Source: Streptomyces melanogenes (GTDB lineage: Bacteria; Actinomycetota; Actinomycetes; Streptomycetales; Streptomycetaceae). Taken from it: a stretch of 64,000 nucleotides of DNA. Below the pieces are notes generated by a model. That model saw only the letters and a list, made by a program, of their open reading frames with translations. It was not told where the DNA came from and did no database searches. Every line of letters starts with the position of its first letter. Positions within the stretch are counted from its first letter, which is position 1. Location of the stretch: contig NZ_BMTS01000007.1 of assembly GCF_014649795.1 (NCBI RefSeq), positions 62,001 through 126,000 of the forward strand, in the 5' to 3' direction. Made by a program: the position numbers and the translations under genes. This document shows, one piece after another, positions 49,372 through 58,644 of this stretch.

Positions 49372-52269
49372 TCACGAACCAGGTGTCATCACCATGCGGG
49401 CGATCTCCACCCGGGACTTGGCGCCCAGCTTGCGGTAGGCGCGGGTGAGGGCCGCTTCCACGGTTTTCACGCTGACCACCAGACCCGCCGCGATCTCACG
49501 GTTCGTGGCCCCCTGGGCGACGCGGGCGACGACGCTCCGCTCGGTCGGTGTGAGGTGTTCCGCCCAGGACCCCTGTTCGGGACAGCAGACCGAGCCGTCC
49601 TGCGCGCGGTCGCGCTCGGCGCGTGTCATGGAGACCCATGAGCGGGCACCGGCCTTGGTGAAGATTCGCAGCGCGCCCGCGAAGGCGGCGCGGGCGGTGG
49701 TCTCGTCTCCGAGGAGGCGTCGGACTCGCCCCAGGGCCAGATGGGTGCGGGCCTCCTCCAAGGGGTATCCGGTGGCCCGCATCCGGGCTGCGGCATGCTC
49801 CAACCCCCTTGCCGCCTCGGCGAGTTCGCCGCGCGCCGCGCTGACCGCCGCTGCCGCCCTGTCGAGCGTGGCCAGGACGCCGGGGCGGCCGAGCCGTTCG
49901 GCCTGGCGCCGGGCCAGGGTGATGACGGCTTCCGCCTCGTCCGGGGCGCCGCAGGCCGCCAGGGCCTCCGCGAGGTCGGCGTGCCACCGTCGGGCAGCCG
50001 GATCCTGCTGGCCCTGTGCGGTCTCCAACTCGGCCGTACGGGTAAGGAGTTCGGCGGCTTGCTCGTACTGGCCGCTGAACAGTCTGATCCTTCCCTCGGC
50101 GTGCAGCGCCCGGGGCAGGAAGAGCCGGTCGTCGTCGTCCTCGCTGTGCCGTCTGGCCGTCTCGGCCGCGGTGAGCGCCCGGCTCAGGCTGCCGCCTGCC
50201 GTCTCGGCGAGCGAGACCGCGTACCAGGCGGGCCCCTGACTCAGCCCCGACTCCTCGGTGATGCGCAGGCTCTGCCGGGCGATGGTGAGGGCGGGGCGAC
50301 ATCGTCCGCGGTGGATCTCGACCTGCGCGAGACCGATGAGGCACTGGCTGAGGCTGTCGGCCGAACCGCGCTGCCGCAGTCTGTACACGAGGGTGCGCAG
50401 TTCGGCTCTGGCCTCGCCCAGTTCGTCGCGCACCAGGTGGAAGCGGTGTTTGAGGTACAGGGGCCCGTTGTGATGGGTCATGGCGTGCACGTCGTGCGGC
50501 GCGGCGAGCGCGGCGGCCAGGGTCGTCTCGGCCTGCGGGAGCCCCAGGAAGAGTTCCAGGGCCGCCTGCTGGGTCAGCGCCATGAGCTCGGTCCGCCGGT
50601 CGCCGGTGCGCGCCGCGAGCCCGGCGGCGCGCACGGCATGGCTGTGGGCGCGGGCCGCGGAGCCGCCCACCATCCACTCGCGCCAGCTCATCCGGTAGTG
50701 CAGCTGGGCCAGCAGGCCGGGGTCGCCACCGGCGTCGCGCACCGCCTCCGGGAAGACGTCCGCGATCTCGGCCATCGCCTGACCGCAGGAGTCGATGACC
50801 ACGTTCCAGGCCCGTACCCGGTCGGCCGGCCGCCGCGCGTCGCCCAGTACCTCGTGCGCGAGTTGCCTGGCGAAGTCGAGGTCCGCGGCCTCGATGGCGT
50901 CCTCGGCGGCCGTGAGCCTGCGGGCGATGTCGGCGTGCGCCTGCCCGGCGGGTGTGTATTCGGCGGCCAGGCGGCCCAGCCTCGCCGCGGTTCTGGGAGA
51001 ACCACGGCGGCGGGCCGCCGAGGCGGCCGCGGTGAGCCGGGCCGCCACGACCGGGTCGGGGCACGCCGCGAGCCGCGCGAGGTGGTGGGCGCGCTCGACG
51101 GGGTCGTCGGACGCGTCGGCCAGCGCGCGGTGCGCCGCCACCAGGCGCTCGTACGGGGTCTCGGCCCGCAGCACCATCGGTGTCAGCGGATCCAGGAAGC
51201 TGACGATCCCGTGGTCCGGCCCGGGCAGGACGTCGAGGAGGCCGTGCCGCATACAGGTGTCGAGGTCGGCCGCGGCCTCATGGCGACCGGCGCGCCGCAC
51301 CAGTTCCACCGTGGGACGCACGGCGGCGCCCGCGACGACCAGCGTGTGGCGAGCACGGGCGGGCAGTGCGTCGATCCGGTCGAGGATCGGCCGGCGCAGG
51401 GAGTCGGGGACGGGGAGCGGTTCGGCGGCGTCGGGCACGTCCTGGTCCTCGCCCCGGGCGTGCTCGTCGAGGGCGGAGCTGAGCTCCAGTGCCGTGCGGG
51501 GGTTGCCGCCGCTCGCCTGGTGCAGGCGCGCGACGACCGGGCGGGGCCAGCCGGGGTGGTCGTGCCGCTCCAGCAGGTCCGCGATCTCGTGGGCGGTCAT
51601 GGACGGTACGCGTATCCGGCGCAAGGGCCGGGGGCACAGCTCCTGTACGCCGGGGGAGCCGTCCACGTGGCCGGACGAGGGCCCGCCGTCGTTCCCGGTG
51701 GACCCCGTGCGTACGGTGACGAGCACCCACAGGCCGGCGTCGGCGCGGTGGGCGACGTACTTCAGGATCTCCGCCGTGGGCCGGTCGAGCCACTGTGCGT
51801 CGTCGACGACCAGCAGCAGCGGACCGGCCGCGCCGAGCAGGGCGAGGACCTTGCGGACGGCGATCCGCAGGACGAGCGCGTCGCGCCCGCCGTTCGGTCC
51901 GGTCGGGTCGGCTCCCCGGGCCGGTGCGCTGCGCAGCAGGGTCGTTTCGAGCACGGCCCGTTCGTGGGCGGCCAGCGCGGCGAGGGTGTCGTCGCCGACG
52001 CCGGACAGCAGGTCGATGAGGGCGAGGAAGGGGCTGTCGCGTTCGGCGGGGGAGGGCGAGCAGCGCAGCACCCGATGGCCGCGGGCGCTGACGTCCGCGA
52101 CGACCTGGGACACCACCGCGGTCCTGCCGATGCCCGCCGGTCCGGTGAGGAGCACACCGCCCGCCCGGGACAGGTGGGCCAGTACGGTGTCGCGGAGGGC
52201 GTCGCGTTCGACAGCGGGTGGCCGGGCGCTTGCCGGGCCGACTGGCGGCAGGGTGATCGGCTCGGTCAT
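49372..52269 (-). CDS. LAL-type LuxR regulator (AAA ATPase, TPR-rich, LuxR HTH)
   Basis: A 965-residue large ATP-binding LuxR regulator. Walker A GPAGIGRT (43-50) and Walker B LLLVVDDAQW (about 155-165) give an AAA ATPase. A long helical TPR-like middle (about 400-880) senses unknown partners. The C-terminal LuxR HTH (about 900-960) includes LTPTERSVVARVAQG and NREIAAGLVVSVKTVEAALT. LAL regulators are usually pathway activators; no biosynthetic cluster abuts it here. It starts at the ATG at 52269. Confidence 0.9.
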   Translation of the reverse strand: MTEPITLPPVGPASARPPAVERDALRDTVLAHLSRAGGVLLTGPAGIGRTAVVSQVVADVSARGHRVLRCSPSPAERDSPFLALIDLLSGVGDDTLAALAAHERAVLETTLLRSAPARGADPTGPNGGRDALVLRIAVRKVLALLGAAGPLLLVVDDAQWLDRPTAEILKYVAHRADAGLWVLVTVRTGSTGNDGGPSSGHVDGSPGVQELCPRPLRRIRVPSMTAHEIADLLERHDHPGWPRPVVARLHQASGGNPRTALELSSALDEHARGEDQDVPDAAEPLPVPDSLRRPILDRIDALPARARHTLVVAGAAVRPTVELVRRAGRHEAAADLDTCMRHGLLDVLPGPDHGIVSFLDPLTPMVLRAETPYERLVAAHRALADASDDPVERAHHLARLAACPDPVVAARLTAAASAARRRGSPRTAARLGRLAAEYTPAGQAHADIARRLTAAEDAIEAADLDFARQLAHEVLGDARRPADRVRAWNVVIDSCGQAMAEIADVFPEAVRDAGGDPGLLAQLHYRMSWREWMVGGSAARAHSHAVRAAGLAARTGDRRTELMALTQQAALELFLGLPQAETTLAAALAAPHDVHAMTHHNGPLYLKHRFHLVRDELGEARAELRTLVYRLRQRGSADSLSQCLIGLAQVEIHRGRCRPALTIARQSLRITEESGLSQGPAWYAVSLAETAGGSLSRALTAAETARRHSEDDDDRLFLPRALHAEGRIRLFSGQYEQAAELLTRTAELETAQGQQDPAARRWHADLAEALAACGAPDEAEAVITLARRQAERLGRPGVLATLDRAAAAVSAARGELAEAARGLEHAAARMRATGYPLEEARTHLALGRVRRLLGDETTARAAFAGALRIFTKAGARSWVSMTRAERDRAQDGSVCCPEQGSWAEHLTPTERSVVARVAQGATNREIAAGLVVSVKTVEAALTRAYRKLGAKSRVEIARMVMTPGS

Positions 52270-52414
52270 CGCAAGCCCTTCCGGACACAGCCTTGTTCAC
52301 GCCTCAGACGTCGATCATGAACCTGCCATTCATTGTGCCGCGCCGAATGTAGGACCGGCCTCTGGGAAAGGTCAAGACCAATTGAAGCTTTGCCGGCCGG
52401 TCGCCACATGCGGA

Positions 52415-52446
52415 CCGGGCCGCTGGTCAGAAGACCAACGGCCCGG
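52415..52446. terminator. Bidirectional terminator hairpin
   Basis: CCGGGCCGCTGGTC and GACCAACGGCCCGG pair with one C-A mismatch around a 4-nt AGAA loop. It lies 37 bp below the stop of the metalloprotease gene on its downstream side and separates it from the LAL promoter. Confidence 0.7.
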
Positions 52447-52482
52447 CCGCGTAGGGGAAATGAAGCCGATCGGTGGGCGGGT

Positions 52483-54651
52483 TCAGCAGGGGCCGGCGTC
52501 CTTCCAGACGGCCCAGGAACCGGGCGCGCCCGGTTCGGCACCGGTCGAGTACCACTGCGAGGACCACTTGTGGCCGTTGTACGAGACCTGGTCGCCCGGA
52601 ACGTAGCTGGTGCTCGCGCTCCAGGCCGGGAGGTTGCCGCAGCCCTGCGGCGGGCCGCCGCCGGTGATGGTCCAGGTGAAGGAGGCCGTGCCGGTGGCGT
52701 TGTCGGTGTTCTTCGCCGTGACGGTCACCGAGAAGGTGCCGGCGGTGGTCGGTGTGCCGGAGACGAGACCGGTGGTGGAGTTGATCGACAGCCCGGCGGG
52801 CAGACCGGTCGCGCTGTAGGTGAGCGTCTTGCCGGCCGGGTCGCTCGCCTGGATCTGCAGGGAGACCGCGGTGCCGACCGCGCCGTTCTGGTTGCCCGGG
52901 CTGGTCACCGAGGGCGAGCCCGGCTGACCGTTGCAGCTGCCGGGTACGGGGTCGGCGCCGGTGACGCTGACCGCGGCCCAGGCGGCGTCGATGGTGTTGT
53001 ACTCGGTGCAGTGCGTGCCGTAGAGGTCGGCGGCCGCCTTCAGCGAGTCGATGCGCGCCTGGTGGTAGTCCTCACGGCTGTTGGCGTAGGAGGCCAGCGC
53101 CTTGAACCAGATCTTGGCGGCCTTGTCGTTGCCGAGTCCGGTGACTGTGGAGTTGTTGCAGGTCGGGCTGTTCCCGTAACCGTGGTCGCCGCTGCCGACG
53201 GCCGCGAGGAAGAACCAGTGGTTCAGCGGGCCCATCGAGAAGTGCGGGTCGAGGCCGCCGTTGCCGCTGTCCCAGCAGTTGGGCGACCGGCCGTCCAGGG
53301 ACGGGTTGTACATGTACCGCAGCGGCTTGTTGTCGCCGTTGATGTTGATGAGCTCGCCCATGGTGTAGTCGGGCTTGTCGACCGGGTTGTTGGCGTAGAA
53401 CTCGACCATCGTGCCGAAGATGTCGCTGGTTCCTTCGTTCATGCCACCGGTCTCGCCGGTCTCGTCCCAGCCGGTGAGGGCGCCGCTCACGCCGTGGCTC
53501 ATCTCGTGGCCCGCGACGTCGAGTTCGACCAGCGGGCGCGTGTTGCCCTGGCCGTCGCCGTACGTCATCTGGGACCCGTCCCAGAAGGCATTCACGTACG
53601 CGTTGCCGTAGTGCGTCCGCGACGGCACGCCCCGGCCGTCGCCGAAGATGCCGCTGCGGCCGTGGACGTTCTTGAAGTAGTCGTACGTCTGCGCCGCGCC
53701 GTAGTGCGCGTCGGCGCCGGCGGACGCGGGATCGCTGGTGGAGCCGTTGCCGAAGGTGCCGCTTGAGCTGGTGAAGACCGAACCGGTGCCGCTGGTGGCG
53801 TGGTTGAGGTTGGTGGTGTAGCCGTTGCCGTGCGAGGGGTCCTGCATCGAGTAGCCGCTGCCGCTCTGGGTGACGTCGATGGAGACCCGGCCGCTGTAGA
53901 TCGACTGTCCCGTTCCGGCGACCGTCGGTGCGGCGGCCCGCGCCGCCGCACCGACCTTCGAGGCGCCGCCGTTCGCCGCCCCCTCTGCCGCGAACGTGCT
54001 CACCTCGTCACTGGCCCGTACGACCTTGCCCGTACGGGCGTCCACCAGCACGTGCAGACGGCTCGGCGTCTGGTCCGGGCGCACACCGTCGACGACGGTC
54101 TCCCAGACCAGGGTGGCGTCGGTGCCCTTCATGTGCACCGCGAGGTGCGAAGCGGAGACAGAGTCGACGCGGCCACGGAACGCGGCCTTCGACACCAGCG
54201 CGGCCCGGGAGGCGGCCAGTCGGGGCTCGGTGGAGACCGACCCGGAGGCCTGCGAACCGGTCGCAAGGGACTGGTAGGCGCCGTCCTTCTTCAGCTGCAC
54301 GATGACGTCGCCGCCGTAGGTCGGCAGCCCTTTGTACGTGCGGTCGAAGCGGACGGAGGCGGAGCCGTCCCGGTCGACCACCAGGTTGCGGACCGAGAAC
54401 GCGTCGCCGTCGGCCTTGTGGGCGTCCCTGGGGTGAGCCGCCAGCGCCTTCTGCGCGGCGTCCACCACGCGGCTGCGGACGGCGGGTGGCGGATCGGCCG
54501 TGTAGGCGGCCGCGCCGAACGCCCCGGCACCGGCCCGCGCGGGCTGCTGGGACGGCGCCGGAGCCGCCGTGGCGGCGGGCAGGGCGATGGCGGACGCGGA
54601 CACGCAGGCCAGCGTGACCGTCAAGAGCCTCGCGGCTCTTCGTATGTCCAT
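52483..54651 (-). CDS. Secreted thermolysin-like M4 metalloprotease with He_PIG and chitin-binding tail
   Basis: A 722-residue exported zinc protease. Signal peptide 1-33 (ending TAAPAP), FTP and PepSY propeptide (about 45-210), then the M4 domain with zinc site HEMSH (near 380, in VAGHEMSHG) and third ligand in NEGTSDIFG; the transition-state His is in PLNHWFF near 470. An Ig-like He_PIG/putative domain (about 575-660) follows, ending in a CBM5/12-type carbohydrate-binding module (about 670-722, with WSASTSYVPGDQVSYNG and WSSQWYSTGAEPG). It probably digests protein on chitin or mycelial surfaces. ATG at 54651 with AAAGGA in front is the start; the longer frame is shadow. Confidence 0.92.
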   Translation of the reverse strand: MDIRRAARLLTVTLACVSASAIALPAATAAPAPSQQPARAGAGAFGAAAYTADPPPAVRSRVVDAAQKALAAHPRDAHKADGDAFSVRNLVVDRDGSASVRFDRTYKGLPTYGGDVIVQLKKDGAYQSLATGSQASGSVSTEPRLAASRAALVSKAAFRGRVDSVSASHLAVHMKGTDATLVWETVVDGVRPDQTPSRLHVLVDARTGKVVRASDEVSTFAAEGAANGGASKVGAAARAAAPTVAGTGQSIYSGRVSIDVTQSGSGYSMQDPSHGNGYTTNLNHATSGTGSVFTSSSGTFGNGSTSDPASAGADAHYGAAQTYDYFKNVHGRSGIFGDGRGVPSRTHYGNAYVNAFWDGSQMTYGDGQGNTRPLVELDVAGHEMSHGVSGALTGWDETGETGGMNEGTSDIFGTMVEFYANNPVDKPDYTMGELININGDNKPLRYMYNPSLDGRSPNCWDSGNGGLDPHFSMGPLNHWFFLAAVGSGDHGYGNSPTCNNSTVTGLGNDKAAKIWFKALASYANSREDYHQARIDSLKAAADLYGTHCTEYNTIDAAWAAVSVTGADPVPGSCNGQPGSPSVTSPGNQNGAVGTAVSLQIQASDPAGKTLTYSATGLPAGLSINSTTGLVSGTPTTAGTFSVTVTAKNTDNATGTASFTWTITGGGPPQGCGNLPAWSASTSYVPGDQVSYNGHKWSSQWYSTGAEPGAPGSWAVWKDAGPC

Positions 54652-54994
54652 GGAAGTGGGGGTTCCTTTCACTTCGTACAGATGGGCGGCTCGCGCGCAC
54701 AGGTATCCGCCGATGGTGCGCAGGGTGTTCCGGGGAGGCGGCGGACGCCTGTGGCTGTACTGATGACGCTGCTCTTGGGGAGACCGGCGCCGACGTATGA
54801 GTGTCCGGAAGGGGTGGGCGCGGGTGCCAGGCACTGGGCTGAGGGCGAGGGGTTTCCCTATCGGGAACCCTGAGGGAGTGATGAGGGCATGACAAACCAG
54901 TTATGCCCGCAATGTCATGGCTAAAGGGGAGTCGGGGGCGGTGCCGCGATGCGATGCGCGCCGACACCGCCGCCAATCGTGCGGTGTGAACGCG
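54652..54994. promoter_or_regulatory. Gene-free region upstream of the M4 protease gene
   Basis: These 343 bp hold the protease promoter and the 3' flank of the TetR gene. A hairpin-capable GGGTTTCCC-TATC-GGGAACCC lies at 54849-54870. A dyad CATGACA (54888-54894) / TGTCATG (54913-54919) flanks an AT-richer core with CATGACAAACC, which could be an operator. I see no open frame worth calling. Confidence 0.5.
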
Positions 54995-55609
54995 TCAGGG
55001 CGTGTCGGTGAGGGCCGCGTCGATCATCCGGCGGGTGGTCGCGGTCAGTTCGGCCAGGTCGGGGGCCGGGCGGGAGTGGGCGAGGGCTCCGGCCAGCCTG
55101 TCGTAGAGCAGTCCGTCCGTCCATGCCGCCAGGAGTTCGGCGGCCTCCTGGGGCCGGTCCGTGCCGAGTGCGGCCAGGAGTTCGGCGGCCCGGGTCCGCG
55201 CGCCCTGTCCTGCCCGGTGGAGCTCCGGCGCCAGCTCGGGGTTGCGGGCCGCCTCCAGGCTGAGCTCGAAGCGGGCCAGTTGGCGCTCGCGCCCCACTGT
55301 CAGCCAGTGGTGCAGCAGTCGTGCCAGGACCGCCGCGACCGCCTCCCGGTCCGGAGGCGCCGCGGCGAGGGCGCCGCCGCCTTCGATGTCACCGAGGTCG
55401 AGTTCCGCCAGCCGCTGGTAGCAGGCGCCGATCAGCGCCGCCCTCGTACGGAAGTAGTACGAGGTGCTGCCCGTCGGCAGCCCCGCCGCGCTGTCGACGG
55501 CGCGGTGGGTGAGGCCGCGCAGCCCGGCGGTGGCCACGAGGTTGATCGCCGTGTCCGCGATCACCGTGCGGCGGTCCGGTGCGGAGGAAGGAGTGCGAGG
55601 GGTGGACAT
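54995..55609 (-). CDS. TetR-family repressor
   Basis: A 204-residue regulator. HTH LTHRAVDSAAGLPTGSTSYYF (about 34-54), of the STSYYF class common in TetR proteins linked to FAD monooxygenases. It is divergent from the FAD-dependent monooxygenase gene, 85 bp away. Two palindromic operators lie between the two starts (55614-55663), so it very probably represses both. Confidence 0.9.
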   Translation of the reverse strand: MSTPRTPSSAPDRRTVIADTAINLVATAGLRGLTHRAVDSAAGLPTGSTSYYFRTRAALIGACYQRLAELDLGDIEGGGALAAAPPDREAVAAVLARLLHHWLTVGRERQLARFELSLEAARNPELAPELHRAGQGARTRAAELLAALGTDRPQEAAELLAAWTDGLLYDRLAGALAHSRPAPDLAELTATTRRMIDAALTDTP

Positions 55610-55613
55610 GGCC

Positions 55614-55663
55614 TCACTCTACAGATGTAGAGTGAGCTCATGTCACCTCTACAGGTGTAGAGG
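55614..55663. promoter_or_regulatory. Twin TetR operators
   Basis: A perfect palindrome with 10-bp arms, TCACTCTACA-GA-TGTAGAGTGA, lies at 55614-55635 (22 bp; arms described separately). A second, CCTCTACAGGTGTAGAGG, lies at 55646-55663. Both share the core CTCTACA/TGTAGAG and are 30 bp apart centre to centre. Confidence 0.9.
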
Positions 55664-55694
55664 GCTACTTGGGGCGGGAAGGACGTGGTGCGAC

Positions 55695-56891
55695 ATGTCA
55701 GGGAATCAGCGTCGTGCGGTCGTGGTGGGCGCGGGGATCGGCGGGCTCACGGCAGCCGTGGCGCTGCACCGCCGCGGCTGGCAGGTCACCGTCTGCGAGC
55801 GGGCGGCCGAACCGACCGCCGTGGGCGCCGGGATCGTCCTCGCCCCCAACGCCCTGCGCGCCTTCGACATCATCGGCTTCGACGTCACGCGGGCCGCGGG
55901 CAGCGCCTCACCCGCCGCGCTCGGTCTGCGCCGCCCCGACGGCCGTTGGCTGCAGCGCGCGGACACCGGCGCCATGACGGCCCGTTACGGGACTCCTCCG
56001 CTGGCCGTGCACCGTGCGGCCCTGACCGAGGCCCTGGCCGCCGAGCTCCCCGAGGGTGCGATCCGCTACGGCGCCGCTGTGGATGACGCCGAGGCCACGG
56101 GCGACCGCCCGTTGGTCCGTACCGCGTCGGGCGAGTTCACCGCCGACCTCGTGGTCGCCGCCGACGGGATCCACAGTCCGCTGCGCCGCCGGTACTTCCC
56201 GGCGCACCCCGGCCTCCGCTACAGCGGCGAGACCGCCTGGCGCACCGTCCTGCCCGCCGACGGCCCGGCCCCGGCGGCGGCCGCCGAGACCTGGGGCCGC
56301 GGCGAGCGCTTCGGCGTCGTCCCGCTCGCCGACGGCCGGGTCTACGTCTACGCGACCGCCGTCGCCCCCGAGGGGTACCGCCCCACCGACCTCCACGCCG
56401 AACTCCTGCGCCGGTACGGCACTTGGCACGACCCGATCCCCGCGCTGCTGGAACGGCTCGACCCGGCGGCCGTGCTCCGGCACGACCTCCACGACCTGGC
56501 CGCCCCGCTTCCGCGCTACCACCACGGCCGCATCGCCTGGCTCGGCGACGCCGCCCACGCCATGACCCCCAACCTCGGCCAAGGCGGCTGCCAGGCCATC
56601 GAGGACGCCGTCGTCCTCGCCCACGTCCTGGACGGCACCGAGGTGACTGACATACCCGCCGCCCTGACCGCCTACAGCGCGGCCCGCTGCGCCCGCACCG
56701 ACGCCCTCCGCGTCCGGTCCCGCCGCGCGGGCCGGATCGCCGCTGTCACCCACCCCCTCGCGGTGGCCACCCGCGACTTCGCCGTCCGCGCCACCCCGGC
56801 CCGTACCACGCGGCGGGCGATGGACGACCTCTTCGGCGGCATGAACGGTGTGCCCGTGGCTCACATTGGCTCAACGGGCGCAGCGATGTAA
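55695..56891 (+). CDS. FAD-dependent aromatic-type monooxygenase
   Basis: A 398-residue class A flavoprotein monooxygenase of the salicylate/PHBH-like group. The FAD-binding dinucleotide motif is VVGAGIGGLTAAVAL (10-24), the DG motif is DLVVAADGIHSPLRR (about 150-164) and the second FAD motif is LGDAAHAMTPNLGQGG (about 285-300). All three are in register. It hydroxylates a small aromatic or a similar compound; the resident TetR probably senses the substrate. The ATG at 55695 (MSGNQRRAVV) is chosen. Its TAA is followed in the same frame by a short fragment of another gene. Confidence 0.9.
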   Translation: MSGNQRRAVVVGAGIGGLTAAVALHRRGWQVTVCERAAEPTAVGAGIVLAPNALRAFDIIGFDVTRAAGSASPAALGLRRPDGRWLQRADTGAMTARYGTPPLAVHRAALTEALAAELPEGAIRYGAAVDDAEATGDRPLVRTASGEFTADLVVAADGIHSPLRRRYFPAHPGLRYSGETAWRTVLPADGPAPAAAAETWGRGERFGVVPLADGRVYVYATAVAPEGYRPTDLHAELLRRYGTWHDPIPALLERLDPAAVLRHDLHDLAAPLPRYHHGRIAWLGDAAHAMTPNLGQGGCQAIEDAVVLAHVLDGTEVTDIPAALTAYSAARCARTDALRVRSRRAGRIAAVTHPLAVATRDFAVRATPARTTRRAMDDLFGGMNGVPVAHIGSTGAAM

Positions 56892-56903
56892 CTGATTCGG
56901 GTG

Positions 56904-57074
56904 ATGCGGCAAGGCGACGAGGTGCCCACGGGCGGCGGTGGCTACAGCACCACGGTCTACTTCACCGTGTCCCGGTCCTTCGCCATCGGATCGACCTGGT
57001 ACTGGAGCGGAAGGAACACCCACGCCACCGAGCCGGCCAAGGTCAGCGCGTTCGTCATTTGCACGCTGCCCTGA
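56904..57074 (+). pseudogene. Small coding remnant (56 residues), tail of a secreted protein
   Basis: An open stretch in the same frame as the monooxygenase, directly after its TAA, with an ATG at 56904 and TGA at 57072. It reads MRQGDEVPTGGGGYSTTVYF... ending TEPAKVSAFVICTLP. The second half resembles the C-terminal part of exported Streptomyces proteins. No ribosome site and no signal peptide are visible. It is too short to be a gene of that kind; it is best taken as a 3' remnant joined here by a deletion. It could still be a small independent gene. Confidence 0.45.
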
Positions 57075-57115
57075 CGCAGCGCGAGGACTCACCGCCACAC
57101 ACCGCTCCCGCGTGC

Positions 57116-57147
57116 AAGGGGCCTCCGCTCGAAAGCGGAGGCCCCTT
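57116..57147. terminator. Strong bidirectional terminator
   Basis: A perfect 14-bp stem AAGGGGCCTCCGCT / AGCGGAGGCCCCTT with a CGAA tetraloop and T-rich flank. It separates the convergent monooxygenase/remnant and the sensor kinase gene, and can serve both strands. Confidence 0.93.
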
Positions 57148-57169
57148 CCTTGCTACCTGCCGTGGGCCG

Positions 57170-58351
57170 CTATCCGATGTTGCGGGGGTGTCGGGTGGTG
57201 GGAAGGCGGGTGGTGAGGTGGGCTCCGCGAGCGGTGGGGGTGATGGTGAGGGTGCCGTGGTGGAGGGTGGTGATGCGGTGGGCGATGGCGAGGCCGAGAC
57301 CGGTGCCGCCGGTGTGACGGGGGCGGGCGCTATCGAGGCGGGTGAAGCGTTCGAAGACACGGGCGTGGTCTCTGGGCGGGATGCCGGGGCCGTCGTCGAC
57401 GACGTCGAGGACGGCCAGTTGGTTCTCGGTGTCGTGGGTGAGACGGATCGTGATGCTCGTGGTGGCATGGCGTTCGGCGTTCTCGAGGAGGTTGCCCAGG
57501 ACACGGGTGAGCAGGGCGGGGTGGCCGCGGACGGTCAGGGGGTGGTCGGCGGGGAGGTCGAGGCTGATCGCGAGGTGGGCGGGTGGGCGGTGGCGGGCGG
57601 CTTCCTCGCGGACCAGGTCGGTCAGGTCGACCCTCTCCATAGGCTGGGACCCGGCGGGTTTCTCGACGTCGAGGCGGGCCAGCAGCAACAGGTCGGCGGT
57701 GAGGCGCTCAAGACGCCGGGTGTCACCGAGAGCGGCGCGCACCACCTCGGGCCAGTCGGCCCGGCCGGGGTGGGTCAGGGCGATCTCAAGTTCGGCCTGG
57801 AGGGCCGCCAGGGGGTTGCGCAGTTCGTGGGAGGCGTCGGCGACGAACCTCCGTTGCTGCTCGACGGTGCTCTGGAGCCGGTTGAGGGCGGTGTTCATCG
57901 TCTGGACCAGCTCGGTGATCTCGTCTCCGGTCTGGGGGAGGGGGACCCGGTGCCTGGAGTCCTCGGCGGTGAGCTGGGCGAAGTGACTGCGGGCCTCTTC
58001 CACGGGCCGTAGGACGCTGCCGAGGGCGAGCCACGCCGTGAGGGCTGCCACCGCGGTCACGCCGATGAGGGCGCCCAGCCACATCGAGCCGGTGATGGCG
58101 GGGTGCGACTGTGTGCTGTCGGCGGGTACGAGGCCCAGGTTCCGGCACATCTGCCGGATCGGGGAATCCTCGCGCCCTGGGGCTGACGCGTCGTGGCTGG
58201 CGTCGGGCGTGAAGTCGCCTGCCGCGCTGAACAGCAGGCTGAGCAGCGTCAGGGCGATGGTGCCGAGCGCGGTGAGGGTCGCGGCGCGTCGGGTCAGGCG
58301 GGCGCGGACGGTGGTGGGGTGGAGCAGGCGGGAGAAGTCCGGTCGGTTCAT
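57170..58351 (-). CDS. Two-component sensor histidine kinase
   Basis: A 393-residue membrane kinase. Two membrane segments (about 24-44 and 92-114) flank a roughly 47-residue extracytoplasmic loop. A HAMP domain (about 110-165) leads to the H box DASHELRNPLAALQ (His175). The ATP-binding domain has VLGNLLENAERHA, DDGPGIPPRDH and GGTGLGLAIAH. All catalytic boxes are complete. It is translationally coupled (ATGA) to the upstream response-regulator gene, which is badly truncated, so its cognate output partner is missing. Confidence 0.92.
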   Translation of the reverse strand: MNRPDFSRLLHPTTVRARLTRRAATLTALGTIALTLLSLLFSAAGDFTPDASHDASAPGREDSPIRQMCRNLGLVPADSTQSHPAITGSMWLGALIGVTAVAALTAWLALGSVLRPVEEARSHFAQLTAEDSRHRVPLPQTGDEITELVQTMNTALNRLQSTVEQQRRFVADASHELRNPLAALQAELEIALTHPGRADWPEVVRAALGDTRRLERLTADLLLLARLDVEKPAGSQPMERVDLTDLVREEAARHRPPAHLAISLDLPADHPLTVRGHPALLTRVLGNLLENAERHATTSITIRLTHDTENQLAVLDVVDDGPGIPPRDHARVFERFTRLDSARPRHTGGTGLGLAIAHRITTLHHGTLTITPTARGAHLTTRLPTTRHPRNIG

Positions 58352-58644
58352 GCGGGGGTCCTGCCAGGGGTGAGGCGGTAGCCGACGCCGCGGACGGTGC
58401 GGCTGCCGAACGAGGTGTCGATCTTTCGCCGCAGGGTGGAGACATGGACCTCGACGATGTCGCCGCCGAAGGCGTGATCCCGGACGTGATCGAGGGCCTC
58501 GGTCTTGGTGCGCCGGATGAGGGCGCGCAGGCGGAAACCGTTGAGACGGGGCACCAGGGCATGGACCGCAAATCCGTCGCCGGCAAAGCCGCGGCGCAGC
58601 GGCTCGGCCGATCGCTGGTCGTCTTCCCCTACCAGTATGCGCAT
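58348..58644 (-). pseudogene. Internally deleted OmpR-type response regulator
   Basis: An uninterrupted frame of about 98 residues from MRILVGEDDQRS (58644). The first 26 residues are the receiver start with the acidic pocket GEDD. The text then jumps to PRLNGFRLRALIRR (end of receiver), and again straight into EALDHVRDHAFGGDIVEVHV and STLRRKIDTSFGSRTVRGVGYRL, the end of an OmpR-type winged helix. A normal protein has about 220-240 residues. The phospho-acceptor Asp, most of the receiver, the linker and the front of the winged helix are missing, yet the frame stays open. It cannot work as a standard regulator. Confidence 0.82.

Noticed and set aside
49741..52320. 859-codon plus-strand open frame
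   Set aside because: Antisense shadow of the LAL regulator gene.
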